The notes beneath the pieces were generated by a model that was not told the DNA's origin, made no database searches, and worked only from the letters and a program-made list of their open reading frames with translations. A stretch of DNA of 64,000 nucleotides, taken from positions 52,843 through 116,842 of the forward strand of contig CAMUZR010000009.1 in NCBI GenBank assembly GCA_947165255.1, written 5' to 3'. Positions 18,768 through 28,677 of the stretch are shown here, one piece after another (position 1 is the stretch's first letter; each line of letters begins with the position of its first letter). The stretch comes from an uncultured Bacteroidales bacterium. Its GTDB lineage: Bacteria > Bacteroidota > Bacteroidia > Bacteroidales > P3. Position numbers and translations under genes: made by a program.

Positions 18768-19610
18768 ATGAAAAAAACAATCTTCATCGCAGTTCTTCTC
18801 GTCCTCAGCACCAGCGTCATGGCTCAGGACGTAACCATTAAGCGCGGCAAGGTCACCATGTCCGAAGCCGACTACAACCTGCTCAAACAGAAAGCCGATG
18901 CCTACGAAAACGCACAGAAAGCCCTCGACGAGACTCTCGCAGCCTACCAGAAACAGCAAAGCATGAACGACATGTACCGCCCCATCGTGCTCAAAGACTT
19001 TAACGACTCCGCTTCCTACGCCATCGGCAAGGACATCTATCAAAGCTGGCTCCAGCAAAACCTCGGCATCAATGGCCAGGCCGCCGGCCAGTCCATGATC
19101 GACTGCTACAAAGGACAGAACACCTGGACCAACGAGATGATGCGTCCCCTCCTCAACCGCTTCCAGCAGGAATTCGAGAAACGCCAACGTGCCGAACAGG
19201 ACAAAATGATGGCCAGCAAGGACGAAAACATCGACAAAGGTAAGAAATTCCTCCAAGAGAACGCCCTCAACAAGTCCATCTACACCACCAAGAGCGGCCT
19301 CCAATACAAGATTGTCAAGAAAGGCAATGGCAAGAAACCCAAAGCCACCGACCGTGTCCGCGTCCACTATACCGGCACCCTCATCGACGGCACCAAGTTC
19401 GACAGCAGCGTCGACCGCGGCGAACCCGCCGAGTTCCCGCTGAACGCCGTCATCCCTGGCTGGACCGAAGGCTTGCAACTTATGGACGAAGGCTCCAAGT
19501 ACATCCTCTACATCCCCTACGACCTCGGCTATGGCGAGCAGCCCGTCGGCTCCATTCCTCCCGGCTCCACCCTTATCTTCGAGGTCGAACTACTTCAAAT
19601 CCTCAAATAG
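18768..19610 (+). CDS. FKBP-type peptidyl-prolyl isomerase, exported
   Basis: 280 residues from the ATG at 18768. This start gives a signal peptide ([19 protein letters not shown], then QD); the longer frame from 18705 overlaps the buk terminator. Residues 30-165 form the helical FkpA/Mip-type dimerisation region, and residues 175-280 the FKBP domain ([52 protein letters not shown]). It should catalyse proline isomerisation and help folding in the periplasm. Possible alternative: a chaperone-only role. Confidence 0.92.
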   Translation: MKKTIFIAVLLVLSTSVMAQDVTIKRGKVTMSEADYNLLKQKADAYENAQKALDETLAAYQKQQSMNDMYRPIVLKDFNDSASYAIGKDIYQSWLQQNLGINGQAAGQSMIDCYKGQNTWTNEMMRPLLNRFQQEFEKRQRAEQDKMMASKDENIDKGKKFLQENALNKSIYTTKSGLQYKIVKKGNGKKPKATDRVRVHYTGTLIDGTKFDSSVDRGEPAEFPLNAVIPGWTEGLQLMDEGSKYILYIPYDLGYGEQPVGSIPPGSTLIFEVELLQILK

Positions 19611-19794
19611 ACATTGCGCTCATGTTTTTTATTCCAGAAGCCTTGAAGTGGCCAAACCACACTAACCACACGCAAGCAACCGTCAGGTTATGCAGCGTGG
19701 AAGCAAGACCCCGTTAATGCTCAGCGTTTTGGGCAGATGCAAAATAGAGGTCTTCTGTCAATAAAAGACAATCCCTATTCTTAAAACAATCATT

Positions 19795-20715
19795 TTGAAT
19801 AGCATCGGCAACACCTTCCGGCTGACCACCTTTGGCGAATCCCACGGCCCCGCCGTGGGAGGTGTACTCGACGGCTGCCCAGCCGGAAAGGTGTTGGACC
19901 TTGCCTTCATCCAGCAGGAGCTGCTACGTCGTCGCGACGGCGACGTCCCCTCCCCTCTCACCACCGCCCGCCACGAGGCCGACCGAATCGAGTGGCTCAG
20001 CGGGCTCTACCAAGGGCGCACCCTAGGCACCCCCATCGCCTTCCTCGTGCGCAACCAAGACTGCCGTCCTGCCGACTACGGCCAGCTGCAGGACTGTTTC
20101 CGCCCCGGCCATGCCGACTATACCTACCAGCAGAAATACGGCCATCGCGACCCCCGCGGAGGCGGCCGCGCCTCGGGACGTGAAACCGTGGCCCGCGTCA
20201 TTGCCGGCGCCATCGCCAAGCAATTGCTTCTCACCCAAGGCATTTCTTTTTCCACCACCATCCGGGGCAGACAAATCGCCTGCACCATCCTGGGGCTCCC
20301 CGCCGGTGTGGGCGACCCCGTTTTCGACCGACTCAACGCCCGCCTAGGCTTCGCCATGCTTTCCATACCCTCCGCCATGGCCTTTGCCGTCGGCGACCCC
20401 GCCGACAGCTACCAGCTGCCCCCCGACCAATTTCCCGATGCCTGGCAACCCCAGGGCACTGCCGACCGTCTAACCCTCACCAACCACTGCGGTGGCATAC
20501 AAGGCGGCATCAGCAACGGCATGCCCGTCGTCTTCCACGTGGGATTCCATGCCCCCGTCACCCATCCCGAAGGCATGACATGTCGCCGTGCCGACGGCTC
20601 TCTCGTCAGCGTCGCACCCCACGGCCGACACGACCGCGACCACATCACCCGCCTCCCCGTCATTGTCGAAGCCATGGCCGCCCTCACCGTGGCCGACCTG
20701 ATAGCCCTGACCTAA
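19795..20715 (+). CDS. aroC: Chorismate synthase, shortened form
   Basis: Last step of the shikimate pathway: FMN-dependent elimination of phosphate from EPSP. A TTG start is forced by the conserved N-terminus (NSIGNTFRLTTFGESHG). Both catalytic histidines are present, His17 in GESHG and His106 in FRPGHADYTY, with the RGGGRASGRETVARV flavin/substrate region. At 306 residues it is about 50 shorter than typical; the segment that normally lies between the IR strand near residue 157 and the GVGDPVFDRL motif (about 172-180) is almost absent, and the C-terminus is also brief (ends VADLIALT). Followed 24 bases later by a lipoprotein gene. Confidence 0.88.
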   Translation: MNSIGNTFRLTTFGESHGPAVGGVLDGCPAGKVLDLAFIQQELLRRRDGDVPSPLTTARHEADRIEWLSGLYQGRTLGTPIAFLVRNQDCRPADYGQLQDCFRPGHADYTYQQKYGHRDPRGGGRASGRETVARVIAGAIAKQLLLTQGISFSTTIRGRQIACTILGLPAGVGDPVFDRLNARLGFAMLSIPSAMAFAVGDPADSYQLPPDQFPDAWQPQGTADRLTLTNHCGGIQGGISNGMPVVFHVGFHAPVTHPEGMTCRRADGSLVSVAPHGRHDRDHITRLPVIVEAMAALTVADLIALT

Positions 20716-20739
20716 GTTTCCCCTTTCGAAAAACAGAAC

Positions 20740-21498
20740 ATGAAAAAACACAACAGATACCTCATCGCCACCGCACTGCTGTCCGTGCTGCTCCTCGCTT
20801 CCTGTGGCAACAAAAACAATATCACCATCGAAGGCACTCTCGACAACGGCGCCGGCAAAACAATCTATATCGAAGAAATGAGCCCCGAATCCACCATCTT
20901 CCTCGACTCCGTCACCCTCGACAAGAAAGGCCATTTCAAGTTCAGATACCACATGCCCTACAAAACCTTCTACACCGTCCACGTATCAGACGTAGACTAC
21001 GTCGTCCTCCTGCCCGACGAAGGCACCACCATCAGCATGACCGGCAGCTTCGACTCCCTCTCCCTCACCTACCGCATCCAAGGCAACGACGACTCGCAGC
21101 TCCTCTGGCAGCTGCAGGACTATACCAACATCGGCACACGAGCCCTGCGCCAAATCGTCGCCATCGACAGCCACAACCAACAACTGCTGGCCCAAGGCGA
21201 AATATCCCAGCAACAGTACGACCTGGCCCACGACTACACCGACTCCCTTTACTTAGCCACCTTCTCCGAACAACAGCAATACGTCGTCCGCTTCATCGAG
21301 GACAACCTCGGCTCCCTGGCCACCCTCATCGCCCTCTACAAACCCTTCAACAACCGCCCCCTCATCAACCCCGAGGACAGTTTCGAATTCTACGAGGGCG
21401 TACTCGAAGGACTCGAAGCCTACCTGCCCGACAACCCCCACACCCTCAGTTTCAAAAATCTGGTAGAGCACACCCGCTTCCAGTATGCCCGGCAGTAA
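20740..21498 (+). CDS. DUF4369 lipoprotein without thioredoxin domain
   Basis: 252 residues. Lipoprotein signal ending LLLASC at about residue 22. The N-terminal part (ITIEGTLDNGAGKTIYIEEM, then FLDSVTLDKKGHFKF) matches DUF4369, which in Bacteroidota usually precedes a TlpA/ResA-like thioredoxin domain. Here the thioredoxin part is missing: no CxxC occurs, and the protein ends in a helical region. The last 14 bases overlap the start of lpxH in another frame, suggesting cotranscription. Function unknown; a truncated or regulatory relative of TlpA-like lipoproteins is the best description. Confidence 0.8.
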   Translation: MKKHNRYLIATALLSVLLLASCGNKNNITIEGTLDNGAGKTIYIEEMSPESTIFLDSVTLDKKGHFKFRYHMPYKTFYTVHVSDVDYVVLLPDEGTTISMTGSFDSLSLTYRIQGNDDSQLLWQLQDYTNIGTRALRQIVAIDSHNQQLLAQGEISQQQYDLAHDYTDSLYLATFSEQQQYVVRFIEDNLGSLATLIALYKPFNNRPLINPEDSFEFYEGVLEGLEAYLPDNPHTLSFKNLVEHTRFQYARQ

Positions 21499-22264
21499 GC
21501 TATACTTCGTCACCGATGCCCACCTGGGGGCCGGAGCCGACTCGCGCCAACGCGAGCAGGAACTCTGCGCCTTCCTCGACACCATCCGCCACGATGCTGC
21601 CATGGTGGTATTCCTAGGCGACATGTTCGACTTCTGGTTCACCTACCGCCATGTGGTGCCCCGTGGCCACATACGCCTACTCGGCCGCATGGCCGAGCTG
21701 GCCGATGCCGGCGTCGAGCTGCATTTCTTCATCGGCAACCACGACATGTGGCTCTTCGACTACCTCAGCAGCCAAATGAACATCACCATGCACGACGACC
21801 CCGCCACTCTCCTTTTCGACGGCAAGAAATTCCTCGTCGGCCACGGCGACGGGCTGGGGCACCTCGACCGCCGCTACGACTGCCTGCGGCGCGTCTTCCG
21901 CTGCCGACTCAACCAACGCCTCTTTGCTCTCCTACCCGAATGGATGACCTTTGGCGTGGCCCTAGGGTGGAGCGGTCACAGCCGCAAAGGCCACATCAAG
22001 AAAAACCCCACCATCTTCGAGTACCAAGGCGACGACCGCGAAGGCATCGTCCTCTACTGCAAGCAGCGCCTCAGCCAAGAACCTTTCGACTACTGCGTCT
22101 TCGGTCACCGACATACCCCCCTCGTCCGCACCATCCAAGCCCCCGGTGGCAACCAATCCACCTACGTCAACGTCGGCGACTGGCTCAACCACCGCAACTA
22201 TGCCGTCTACTACAACGGCAACCTCGCCCTCCACGACCTCAAAGGAGGCAACCAAGAAGGCTGA
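21485..22264 (+). CDS. lpxH: UDP-2,3-diacylglucosamine diphosphatase (LpxH-like)
   Basis: Hydrolyses UDP-2,3-diacyl-GlcN to lipid X and UMP in lipid A synthesis; calcineurin-like metallophosphoesterase at the inner membrane. 259 residues with all metal motifs in order: VTDAHLG, FLGDMFDFW, FIGNHDMW, LVGHGDGLG and VFGHRHTP. Length is close to the E. coli enzyme (240) with a slightly longer lid region. Its presence is direct support for an LPS-bearing Gram-negative. Overlaps the DUF4369 gene by 14 bases. Confidence 0.9.
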   Translation: MPGSKLYFVTDAHLGAGADSRQREQELCAFLDTIRHDAAMVVFLGDMFDFWFTYRHVVPRGHIRLLGRMAELADAGVELHFFIGNHDMWLFDYLSSQMNITMHDDPATLLFDGKKFLVGHGDGLGHLDRRYDCLRRVFRCRLNQRLFALLPEWMTFGVALGWSGHSRKGHIKKNPTIFEYQGDDREGIVLYCKQRLSQEPFDYCVFGHRHTPLVRTIQAPGGNQSTYVNVGDWLNHRNYAVYYNGNLALHDLKGGNQEG

Positions 22265-22525
22265 CCACTAACATGTCGCCGTCTACTCCTCTCTCGCTGC
22301 GATGCGCATAGCGCATGAGAAGCCTTCAGTATCAAAACCGCTTATCGGCGAGAAATCAATAATCAAATAAGGTGGAAATCAACTGATAGCGGCAGGGCAT
22401 ATCTCAAAGGCAGACTTTTCGACACATCATACGCACCCCCCGCAAACACCTTAAACTGAAGAAAGGCAATTCACCCCTCACGACATGTGACGGTAGAAAG
22501 TCAACTTCAAATCATCAATAATCCT

Positions 22526-23506
22526 TTACCGAATAATCCCCACCATCTTTTTTACCGCACGAAACATGTGGAATGAGGCATAAGAATAACAGCACAACAC
22601 ACGGAAAGACTTATGTTTAGACAACCGAGCATAACGTTTGGCATTGCGGTAGTCACCGCTTTTTATGCAAAACTTTAACATGATGTCGGTAATATAGTTC
22701 TTATAATCATCCTCACTATAGGGCAGCGCGGGAAATAAGGTGTGCAAATACCAATACATCTTCTCACCCCGTTTCATTCTGCGCTCCAGCTTCGCTATAT
22801 CATCTGGGTGCGAGTCAGAAACGTGTCCAATGCGATACGTGTACGAAGAGATGGGAAGCTTATGGACAACGCCATGTCCTGCCATGACCAACAATGCCGG
22901 CCAATCCTGGAAGGGAAAATCATACTCCACAAAAGCATCAAAGGGCATATATCTGTCAAAGGGCTCTTTTCTGAAAAACATCCCACCAGGGTTGACATGG
23001 ACGGAATCCTCCCATACTTGAATCTGTGTGAGCACCGTTGGCTGAGACCCTCCGGCATCCTCAATAGCGGCATGCCGGACAACGCCATTCTCATCAATAC
23101 TGTCGCAATCTGTCGTTACACCCACACAATCAGGATGCGAACGCAAATAATCATATTGCAGCTGTAACTTCTGTGGGAGAGACCAATAGTCGTCGCCATC
23201 GCAAAAAGCTATAAATTCGCCTCCCTCCATTGCCTTGCAGCAGTTCACCCAGTTAGAGGCAATGCCACCGTTCCGCTCGTTAAGGACAAGTTTGATTATT
23301 TCAGGATAGCGGGCCTGATAATCTTTCAGAACCTCCTGTGTGCCGTCGGTCGAGCAGTCGTCGCTAATGACTATGTTAAAAGTAAAATCACATTTCTGCT
23401 CCAACATCCCTTCTATGCACCGACCAATATAATCCTTCTGATTATACACAATAATCGAACATGCCACCGTTGGATTGGTAATATATTTTTCAGACCTAAT
23501 AATCAT
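22526..23506 (-). CDS. Family 2 glycosyltransferase
   Basis: 326 residues of GT-A fold: SIIVYNQKDYIGRCIEGML at the N-terminus, VISDDCSTDGTQEVL (nucleotide-sugar contact), and the metal-binding FCDGDDYW (DxD type). Transfers a sugar from a nucleotide donor to an acceptor glycan; the specific sugar cannot be told. It lies alone between non-coding stretches and uses more A/T-rich codons than the lpxH and clpB regions, so it may be an acquired or orphaned surface-glycan gene. The N-terminal extension (MIIRSEKYITNPT) is short and no membrane helix is seen. Confidence 0.88.
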   Translation of the reverse strand: MIIRSEKYITNPTVACSIIVYNQKDYIGRCIEGMLEQKCDFTFNIVISDDCSTDGTQEVLKDYQARYPEIIKLVLNERNGGIASNWVNCCKAMEGGEFIAFCDGDDYWSLPQKLQLQYDYLRSHPDCVGVTTDCDSIDENGVVRHAAIEDAGGSQPTVLTQIQVWEDSVHVNPGGMFFRKEPFDRYMPFDAFVEYDFPFQDWPALLVMAGHGVVHKLPISSYTYRIGHVSDSHPDDIAKLERRMKRGEKMYWYLHTLFPALPYSEDDYKNYITDIMLKFCIKSGDYRNAKRYARLSKHKSFRVLCCYSYASFHMFRAVKKMVGIIR

Positions 23507-24452
23507 CTTTCAGTATTTATTATAGCAAATCACCTCTAATCTAAACTTTAAACGTTGGGAACTAAAAAAAATTATATCCTCAAAAAAATTTTTAATAAAA
23601 GCCCATTCCGATTGTGCAACAGGGTACTCTTCCAACTATATATCATCAATAAAAAGTACTTACCACGACCGCCATAGACCATCATCTCCCACATTGCCCT
23701 TACTTTCCTCCAATTCCATCAATAGCCCAGTGCAACGTTTATGATTCGAGTTTAGTTCTTCGATACGCTACTGAGGAACAATAGAGCATCTATAGAGGAA
23801 ATACCGAGGAAGTGGCGAACCAACTCCGCCGCAAGGAAAAGCCAGCACGGTCGGTGAAGTGACAATTCTTAATCTTTTTTTGGTGGAATCTGAGAAATAA
23901 CTCCCCCCTGCCGAGGGCGACGATAGCACAGCGGAGAAACGAGCGCCTTACAGCTCGCTTGCCGACCAAGCCTCATCCCGCCGTTTTAACCACAGTGTCG
24001 GTCGAGAGCTTTAACCATTGTCCCTATGACCAAGCCAAAGCCATCTCTGACATAGCAAACACCGCAGTAAAAGTATTGAAAGTACTCACCTGCTGTATGA
24101 TTCGCTCGACGAAATAGTAAAAGTCAGCAGAAAGACGCTGTGCCACCTCGCAAGATAGTCACAGAATAGTGCGATAGCCCCAAGCCCCTTCTATCACATA
24201 GTAGTGATCCATCTGAACCGTGTATTGTGTTTGCAATAATAGATATTTTGGCATTGCCTGCTCTATTATCTTTCGTCCGGTGATAAAAGGATTTTATTCC
24301 ATTTGATATTTCATCATTTTGGAGCTAGTGTACATTATAATTTATTGATACGGTCTTTGTTTCTTCGGTTTTGGGGAAGGATATTATGGTAATAGAAAAG
24401 AGGGCAACCGCGGTGACGGATGCCCTCTTGTGGTGGTTGAAACGGTGAGCCG
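23507..24452. other. Long gap with possible decayed coding sequence
   Basis: About 950 bases with no intact gene. On the minus strand around 24030-24310 two protein-like stretches (one with KIIEQAMPKYLLLQTQY and HYYVIEGAWGYRTIL, the next with VAQRLSADFYYFVERI) would join only across a frameshift, and a stop separates the first from an upstream ATG. This could be a decayed gene, but composition alone does not prove it. The clpB terminator lies at 24399-24428. No RNA gene recognised. Confidence 0.45.
24399..24428 (-). terminator. Terminator after clpB
   Basis: 8-bp stem AGAGGGCA/TGCCCTCT (24399-24406 with 24421-24428); on the minus strand it is followed by TTTTCTATT. It lies 25 bases beyond the clpB stop. 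Confidence 0.75.
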
Positions 24453-27062
24453 TTACTGGTGGCTGACCTTGTTTTGCGGGTTGTAGAAAACGAACTGACC
24501 GTCGATGACGTCGATAATGATGGTGTCGTTGGTCTTGATGCGGTCTTCCAATATCTGGCGCGAAAGCTCGTTGAGTATCTCGCGCTGGATGACACGCTTG
24601 ACCGGTCGGGCACCCATGGCTGGGTCGTAACCAATGTCGGCCAGATGGTCCAAGGCCTCGTCGGTGGCGGTGATGAGGACATCGTTCTTTTCCAGCATCT
24701 TGGACACAATGCCCAGCTGTATCTTCACCACTTCGCGTATTTGGGTCTTGGTGAGCGGACGGAACATGATGATTTCGTCGATACGGTTGAGAAACTCAGG
24801 ACGCAGATGCTGTTTCAGCAGCTCCATCACAGCATTTTTGGTCTCGGTGAGCTCGTAGTCGGTGAAATTGTCGTTGCCTTCCAGGCGCTCACGAATGAGG
24901 TCGCTACCCATGTTGGAGGTCATGATGATAATGGTATTCTTGAAGTCGGCCACACGACCCTTGTTATCGGTTAGACGGCCATCTTCGAGCACTTGCAGCA
25001 GGATGTTGAAAACATCGGGGTGAGCCTTCTCAATCTCGTCGAAGAGGACGATGCTGTAAGGTTTGCGGCGCACGGCCTCGGTGAGTTGACCGCTCTCATC
25101 GTAGCCCACATATCCCGGAGGAGCTCCGATGAGCCGTGAGACGCTGTGGCGCTCCTGGTACTCACTCATGTCGATACGCACCATCATGTCTTCGTCGTCG
25201 AACATTACTTCGGCCAGAGCCTTGGCAAGCTCGGTCTTGCCAACGCCGGTGGTGCCGAGGAAGATGAAACTGCCGATGGGGCGTCGGCCGTCGCTGAGAC
25301 CAGTACGGCTGCGGCGGATGGCGTTGGCAATGGTGCTGATGGCCTCGTCCTGCCCCACGACACGTTTGTGCAGTTCTTCCTCAAGGTGAAGCAGCCGCTC
25401 GCGCTCGCTCTGCATCATGCGGGTGACGGGTATGCCGGTCCACTTAGATACCACTTCGGCAATCTGGTCGGAGTCTACCTCCTCGTTTATCATGGCGCTA
25501 TCGGCCTGGAGCTGTTTGAGTTGTACCTTAAGGTCGGTGACTTTTTTTTCAGCCTCTTTGATGCGGCCATAGCGCAGCTCGGCCACCTTGCCGTAGTCGC
25601 CCGACCGCTCGGCCTGCTCGGCCTCCAGCTTGTAGGACTCAATATTTTTGACCTCAGTCTGGATTGCCTCGACCACACTTTTCTCGTTCTGCCAGCGGGC
25701 CTTCATCTGGTCGCGCTGTTCGCTGAGTTCGGACAGTTCCTGATTGAGCTGCGAAAGCTTGTCTTGGTCGTTCTCACGCTTGATGGCCTCTCGCTCGATT
25801 TCCAACTGGCGGATGCGGTGCTCGATTTCGTCTAGTTCTTCGGGCACAGAGTCAATCTCGATGCGCAACTTGGCGGCCGCCTCGTCGATAAGGTCGATGG
25901 CCTTGTCGGGGAGGAAACGGTTGCTGATGTAGCGGTTGCTCAGCTCGGCGGCTGCAATGAGGGCGTCGTCTTTGATACGCACCTTGTGGTGCACCTCGTA
26001 GCGCTCCTTCAGGCCACGAAGGATGCTAATGGTGTCCTCGACACTGGGCTCGTCGATAAGCACACTTTGGAAACGGCGTTCGAGGGCCTTGTCTTTCTCG
26101 AAATATTTCTGATATTCGGCCAAAGTGGTAGCACCAATGGCGCGCAGTTCGCCGCGGGCGAGAGCGGGTTTGAGGATGTTGGCCGCATCCATGGCCCCTT
26201 CGCCGCCACCGGCACCCACTAGGGTGTGAATTTCGTCGATGAAAAGGATGATGTCTCCGTCGCTTTTTTCCACCTCCTGAATGACACTCTTCAACCTTTC
26301 CTCGAACTCGCCCTTGTACTTGGCTCCGGCCACTAGGGCACCCATGTCGAGGCTGAAGATGGTCTTATTTTTCAAGTTCTCCGGCACGTCGCCCGAAATG
26401 ATACGTCGGGCAAGGCCTTCGGCAATGGCGGTCTTGCCAACGCCAGGCTCGCCAATAAGGATAGGATTGTTCTTGGTGCGGCGGGAAAGTATCTGCAGCA
26501 CACGGCGTATTTCGTCGTCGCGGCCGATGACAGGATCCAACTTGCCGCTCTGTGCCAATTGGTTGAGGTTCTTGGCATACTTGCCTAGGGCATTGTAATT
26601 GTCCTCGGCGCTTTGGCTGGCCACCTTGCTGCCCTTACGCAGGTCGGCGATGGCGGCCTTGAGACTTTTCTCTCCCACACCAGCGTCCTTCAGCAGGCGC
26701 GCTAGTTCGTCGTTGCCCGAAAGCAAACCCAGCAGGAGATGTTCGATAGATACAAAGTCGTCGCCCATGGCCGAGGCCGTCTGCGTGGCTTTGACCAAGG
26801 CCTGATTGGCGGCACTGCTTAGGTACTGGTCGCCGCCGCTCACGCGGGGCAGCCGTTCCAACAGTGCATCCACTTGCTGGCCAAGTCGCGGAATGTTCAC
26901 CTCCATCTTCTTCAGCAGATAGGGGGTCACATTCTCATCCACCACCAGGATGCCTTTCATCAGGTGGGCCGTCTCTATGGACTGGTGCTGACGTCCCATG
27001 GCAATCTCTTGTGCCTTCTGTACGGCTTCTTGAGCCTTGATGGTAAAATTGTTAATATTCAT
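24453..27062 (-). CDS. clpB: ClpB disaggregase
   Basis: Hexameric AAA+ unfoldase that works with DnaK to rescue aggregated proteins. 869 residues with the N-domain ([16 protein letters not shown]), first AAA module with Walker [14 protein letters not shown] (about 205-217) and Walker [10 protein letters not shown], the middle-domain coiled coil (about 400-530), and the second AAA module with [26 protein letters not shown] and sensor regions. Length matches the family. No heat-shock operator such as CIRCE is visible in the 272-base upstream gap. Confidence 0.98.
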   Translation of the reverse strand: MNINNFTIKAQEAVQKAQEIAMGRQHQSIETAHLMKGILVVDENVTPYLLKKMEVNIPRLGQQVDALLERLPRVSGGDQYLSSAANQALVKATQTASAMGDDFVSIEHLLLGLLSGNDELARLLKDAGVGEKSLKAAIADLRKGSKVASQSAEDNYNALGKYAKNLNQLAQSGKLDPVIGRDDEIRRVLQILSRRTKNNPILIGEPGVGKTAIAEGLARRIISGDVPENLKNKTIFSLDMGALVAGAKYKGEFEERLKSVIQEVEKSDGDIILFIDEIHTLVGAGGGEGAMDAANILKPALARGELRAIGATTLAEYQKYFEKDKALERRFQSVLIDEPSVEDTISILRGLKERYEVHHKVRIKDDALIAAAELSNRYISNRFLPDKAIDLIDEAAAKLRIEIDSVPEELDEIEHRIRQLEIEREAIKRENDQDKLSQLNQELSELSEQRDQMKARWQNEKSVVEAIQTEVKNIESYKLEAEQAERSGDYGKVAELRYGRIKEAEKKVTDLKVQLKQLQADSAMINEEVDSDQIAEVVSKWTGIPVTRMMQSERERLLHLEEELHKRVVGQDEAISTIANAIRRSRTGLSDGRRPIGSFIFLGTTGVGKTELAKALAEVMFDDEDMMVRIDMSEYQERHSVSRLIGAPPGYVGYDESGQLTEAVRRKPYSIVLFDEIEKAHPDVFNILLQVLEDGRLTDNKGRVADFKNTIIIMTSNMGSDLIRERLEGNDNFTDYELTETKNAVMELLKQHLRPEFLNRIDEIIMFRPLTKTQIREVVKIQLGIVSKMLEKNDVLITATDEALDHLADIGYDPAMGARPVKRVIQREILNELSRQILEDRIKTNDTIIIDVIDGQFVFYNPQNKVSHQ

Positions 27063-27302
27063 AATGCTATATTTTTATTTCTGACCCTGATTCCATCAAC
27101 TAATGCACCAAACCCCGCAATCGGCCATTTTGTCAGTCTTCCGGAGGTCATGGAGCCGCCGAACGAGACATTATGGCACAAGTCATTAGCTGTGAGAATG
27201 GCATTCCCCATTTTTGTGGAAAGGAACGCGACTTATATGGGATTTATCGAACCCACCCCCTTCCTCATTTACTAAAAAACTTGTATGCTTAAGAAAAAAA
27301 AG

Positions 27303-27310
27303 TATCTTTG
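27303..27310 (+). promoter_or_regulatory. Promoter -7 box before the YD-repeat gene
   Basis: TATCTTTG followed by CAAA after an A-run, 24 bases before the ATG at 27335. Confidence 0.65.
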
Positions 27311-27334
27311 CAAAACAATTAGCACAACGACACC

Positions 27335-28255
27335 ATGAACAAACAAACTAAAAATCAGACATTAACGAAAGCATTAGCCCACTTTGCTCCCTCGCGTTTG
27401 GGCATAATGCTACTTCTGACCCTACTGCTGCCAGCTGTCTCATCGGCCCAAAGCGAAATCACTCACCGTGTCTCCGCTGCACAGATGGGCTACCATGGGA
27501 ATGTTAAATTTATACAGAACAGTGCCTTATGCACCGACTCTGCCTACCGTTTCTTCATCACCAAGGCCGAAGCCTACAACTCCGAAGGGCTGCGGACCGA
27601 AGCCTCCACAGCCGACATGTTCTATCAGCAGGACGAGTACTATGAATATGACGGACAGGGGCATTTGCTAAACTATGTATTCAAAAGTGGTAGCCGTGAC
27701 AGCGTGGTGTTCCACTATGATGTCGATGACTGCCTCAATGCCTTTGACGAATATTTCCTCAGTGAAGACCCCACTGAGGGCAACAGTCTCACCACCAACA
27801 CCGTGACCTGCGACGACCAATGCCGCGTTTTGAAGAGCATTTCGGTATGGGAGGACACCGTTACTTTCAGCTACGACACGTTGGGCCGTCTCGTCGAGAA
27901 AAAGCTCCCAACAAAGACCACTATTACCTATCACTACGACAAGCAAGGCCGACTGGAACGGATGCACACCACGGGCGAGAATAATCCCGGCACCGACGAC
28001 CACTTCCGCTACAACGACCAGGGTGACACGCTGGAGATATGGCACACCAACTGGGAGCATATAGAGGGTGAAACCGGGGCCCACGAGGTGGGCGAGCACA
28101 AACACTTTGCCTATAGCCGCTACGACGAGCACGGCAACTGGCAAGAGGCCGAAGTGACCGTGCGAATCTCTCTTGGCCGCCCTCGTCCCTCGGCGCCGCC
28201 CGCCTACCATTATTACAAATACCGCATCATACGCACCTTCAGCTACTACGACTAA
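27335..28255 (+). CDS. Exported YD/RHS-type repeat protein
   Basis: 306 residues with a long signal sequence (hydrophobic LGIMLLLTLLLPAVSSAQ, residues about 24-41). Five or so degenerate YD repeats follow: YEYDGQGHLLNYV, FSYDTLGRLVEKK, YHYDKQGRLERMH, FRYNDQGDTLEIW and YSRYDEHGNWQEA. Such repeats form beta-strand spirals in RHS proteins; this protein has no core-terminal protease motif or toxin domain and is much shorter than RHS toxins, so a small secreted or surface protein is more likely. Function unknown. Confidence 0.7.
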   Translation: MNKQTKNQTLTKALAHFAPSRLGIMLLLTLLLPAVSSAQSEITHRVSAAQMGYHGNVKFIQNSALCTDSAYRFFITKAEAYNSEGLRTEASTADMFYQQDEYYEYDGQGHLLNYVFKSGSRDSVVFHYDVDDCLNAFDEYFLSEDPTEGNSLTTNTVTCDDQCRVLKSISVWEDTVTFSYDTLGRLVEKKLPTKTTITYHYDKQGRLERMHTTGENNPGTDDHFRYNDQGDTLEIWHTNWEHIEGETGAHEVGEHKHFAYSRYDEHGNWQEAEVTVRISLGRPRPSAPPAYHYYKYRIIRTFSYYD

Positions 28256-28640
28256 CCTCACCACTCCCCTACCCAGCTCCTAAACCTCTTTCTCACGGCA
28301 CCCAGCCAGCACTCACGCAATTCCTCACCTACTTCTAACCCACTCACAAACCGCCTCCAATTCATTCGCCCCTTTTTCCCACACCCTCTAGAACGGCTCC
28401 ACTCGGCTCTTTGAAGGTGTTCCACATCCAATGCCACTACCTTGAACAGAGTCCGTAGATACTTCGCCGTAGTTCCGTCGTAAGCCTATCCACTGCGACA
28501 GAAAGACCGCGTAATTACAACGTTTTTCCCGTAAAAGAACGAACAACCTGTCGAAAAGCCAACCCGAACCGCCCCCCCCTATGAGACCCACCACTAAACT
28601 AATTGTCACAAAAAAAACTCCCCAATTCAGAAAAATATAG
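28256..28640. other. Gap with C-rich strand bias
   Basis: No gene recognised. From 28256 to about 28390 the plus strand is strikingly rich in C and poor in G. The remainder is mixed sequence up to the promoter at 28641. No terminator-grade hairpin was found after the YD-repeat gene. Confidence 0.5.
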
Positions 28641-28648
28641 TATTTTTG
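28641..28648 (+). promoter_or_regulatory. Promoter -7 box for the split YjbH pair
   Basis: TATTTTTG followed by CATCG. Because it falls inside the longest open frame (from 28603), it argues that the true start is downstream, at the GTG at 28678. Confidence 0.65.
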
Positions 28649-28677
28649 CATCGAAAAATACACTTATCACTACAGCT

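Noticed and set aside
20580..21617. 345-codon Arg/Pro/His-rich plus-strand frame
   Set aside because: Out of frame with aroC, DUF4369 and lpxH, all three of which have clear motifs; composition is typical of a shadow.
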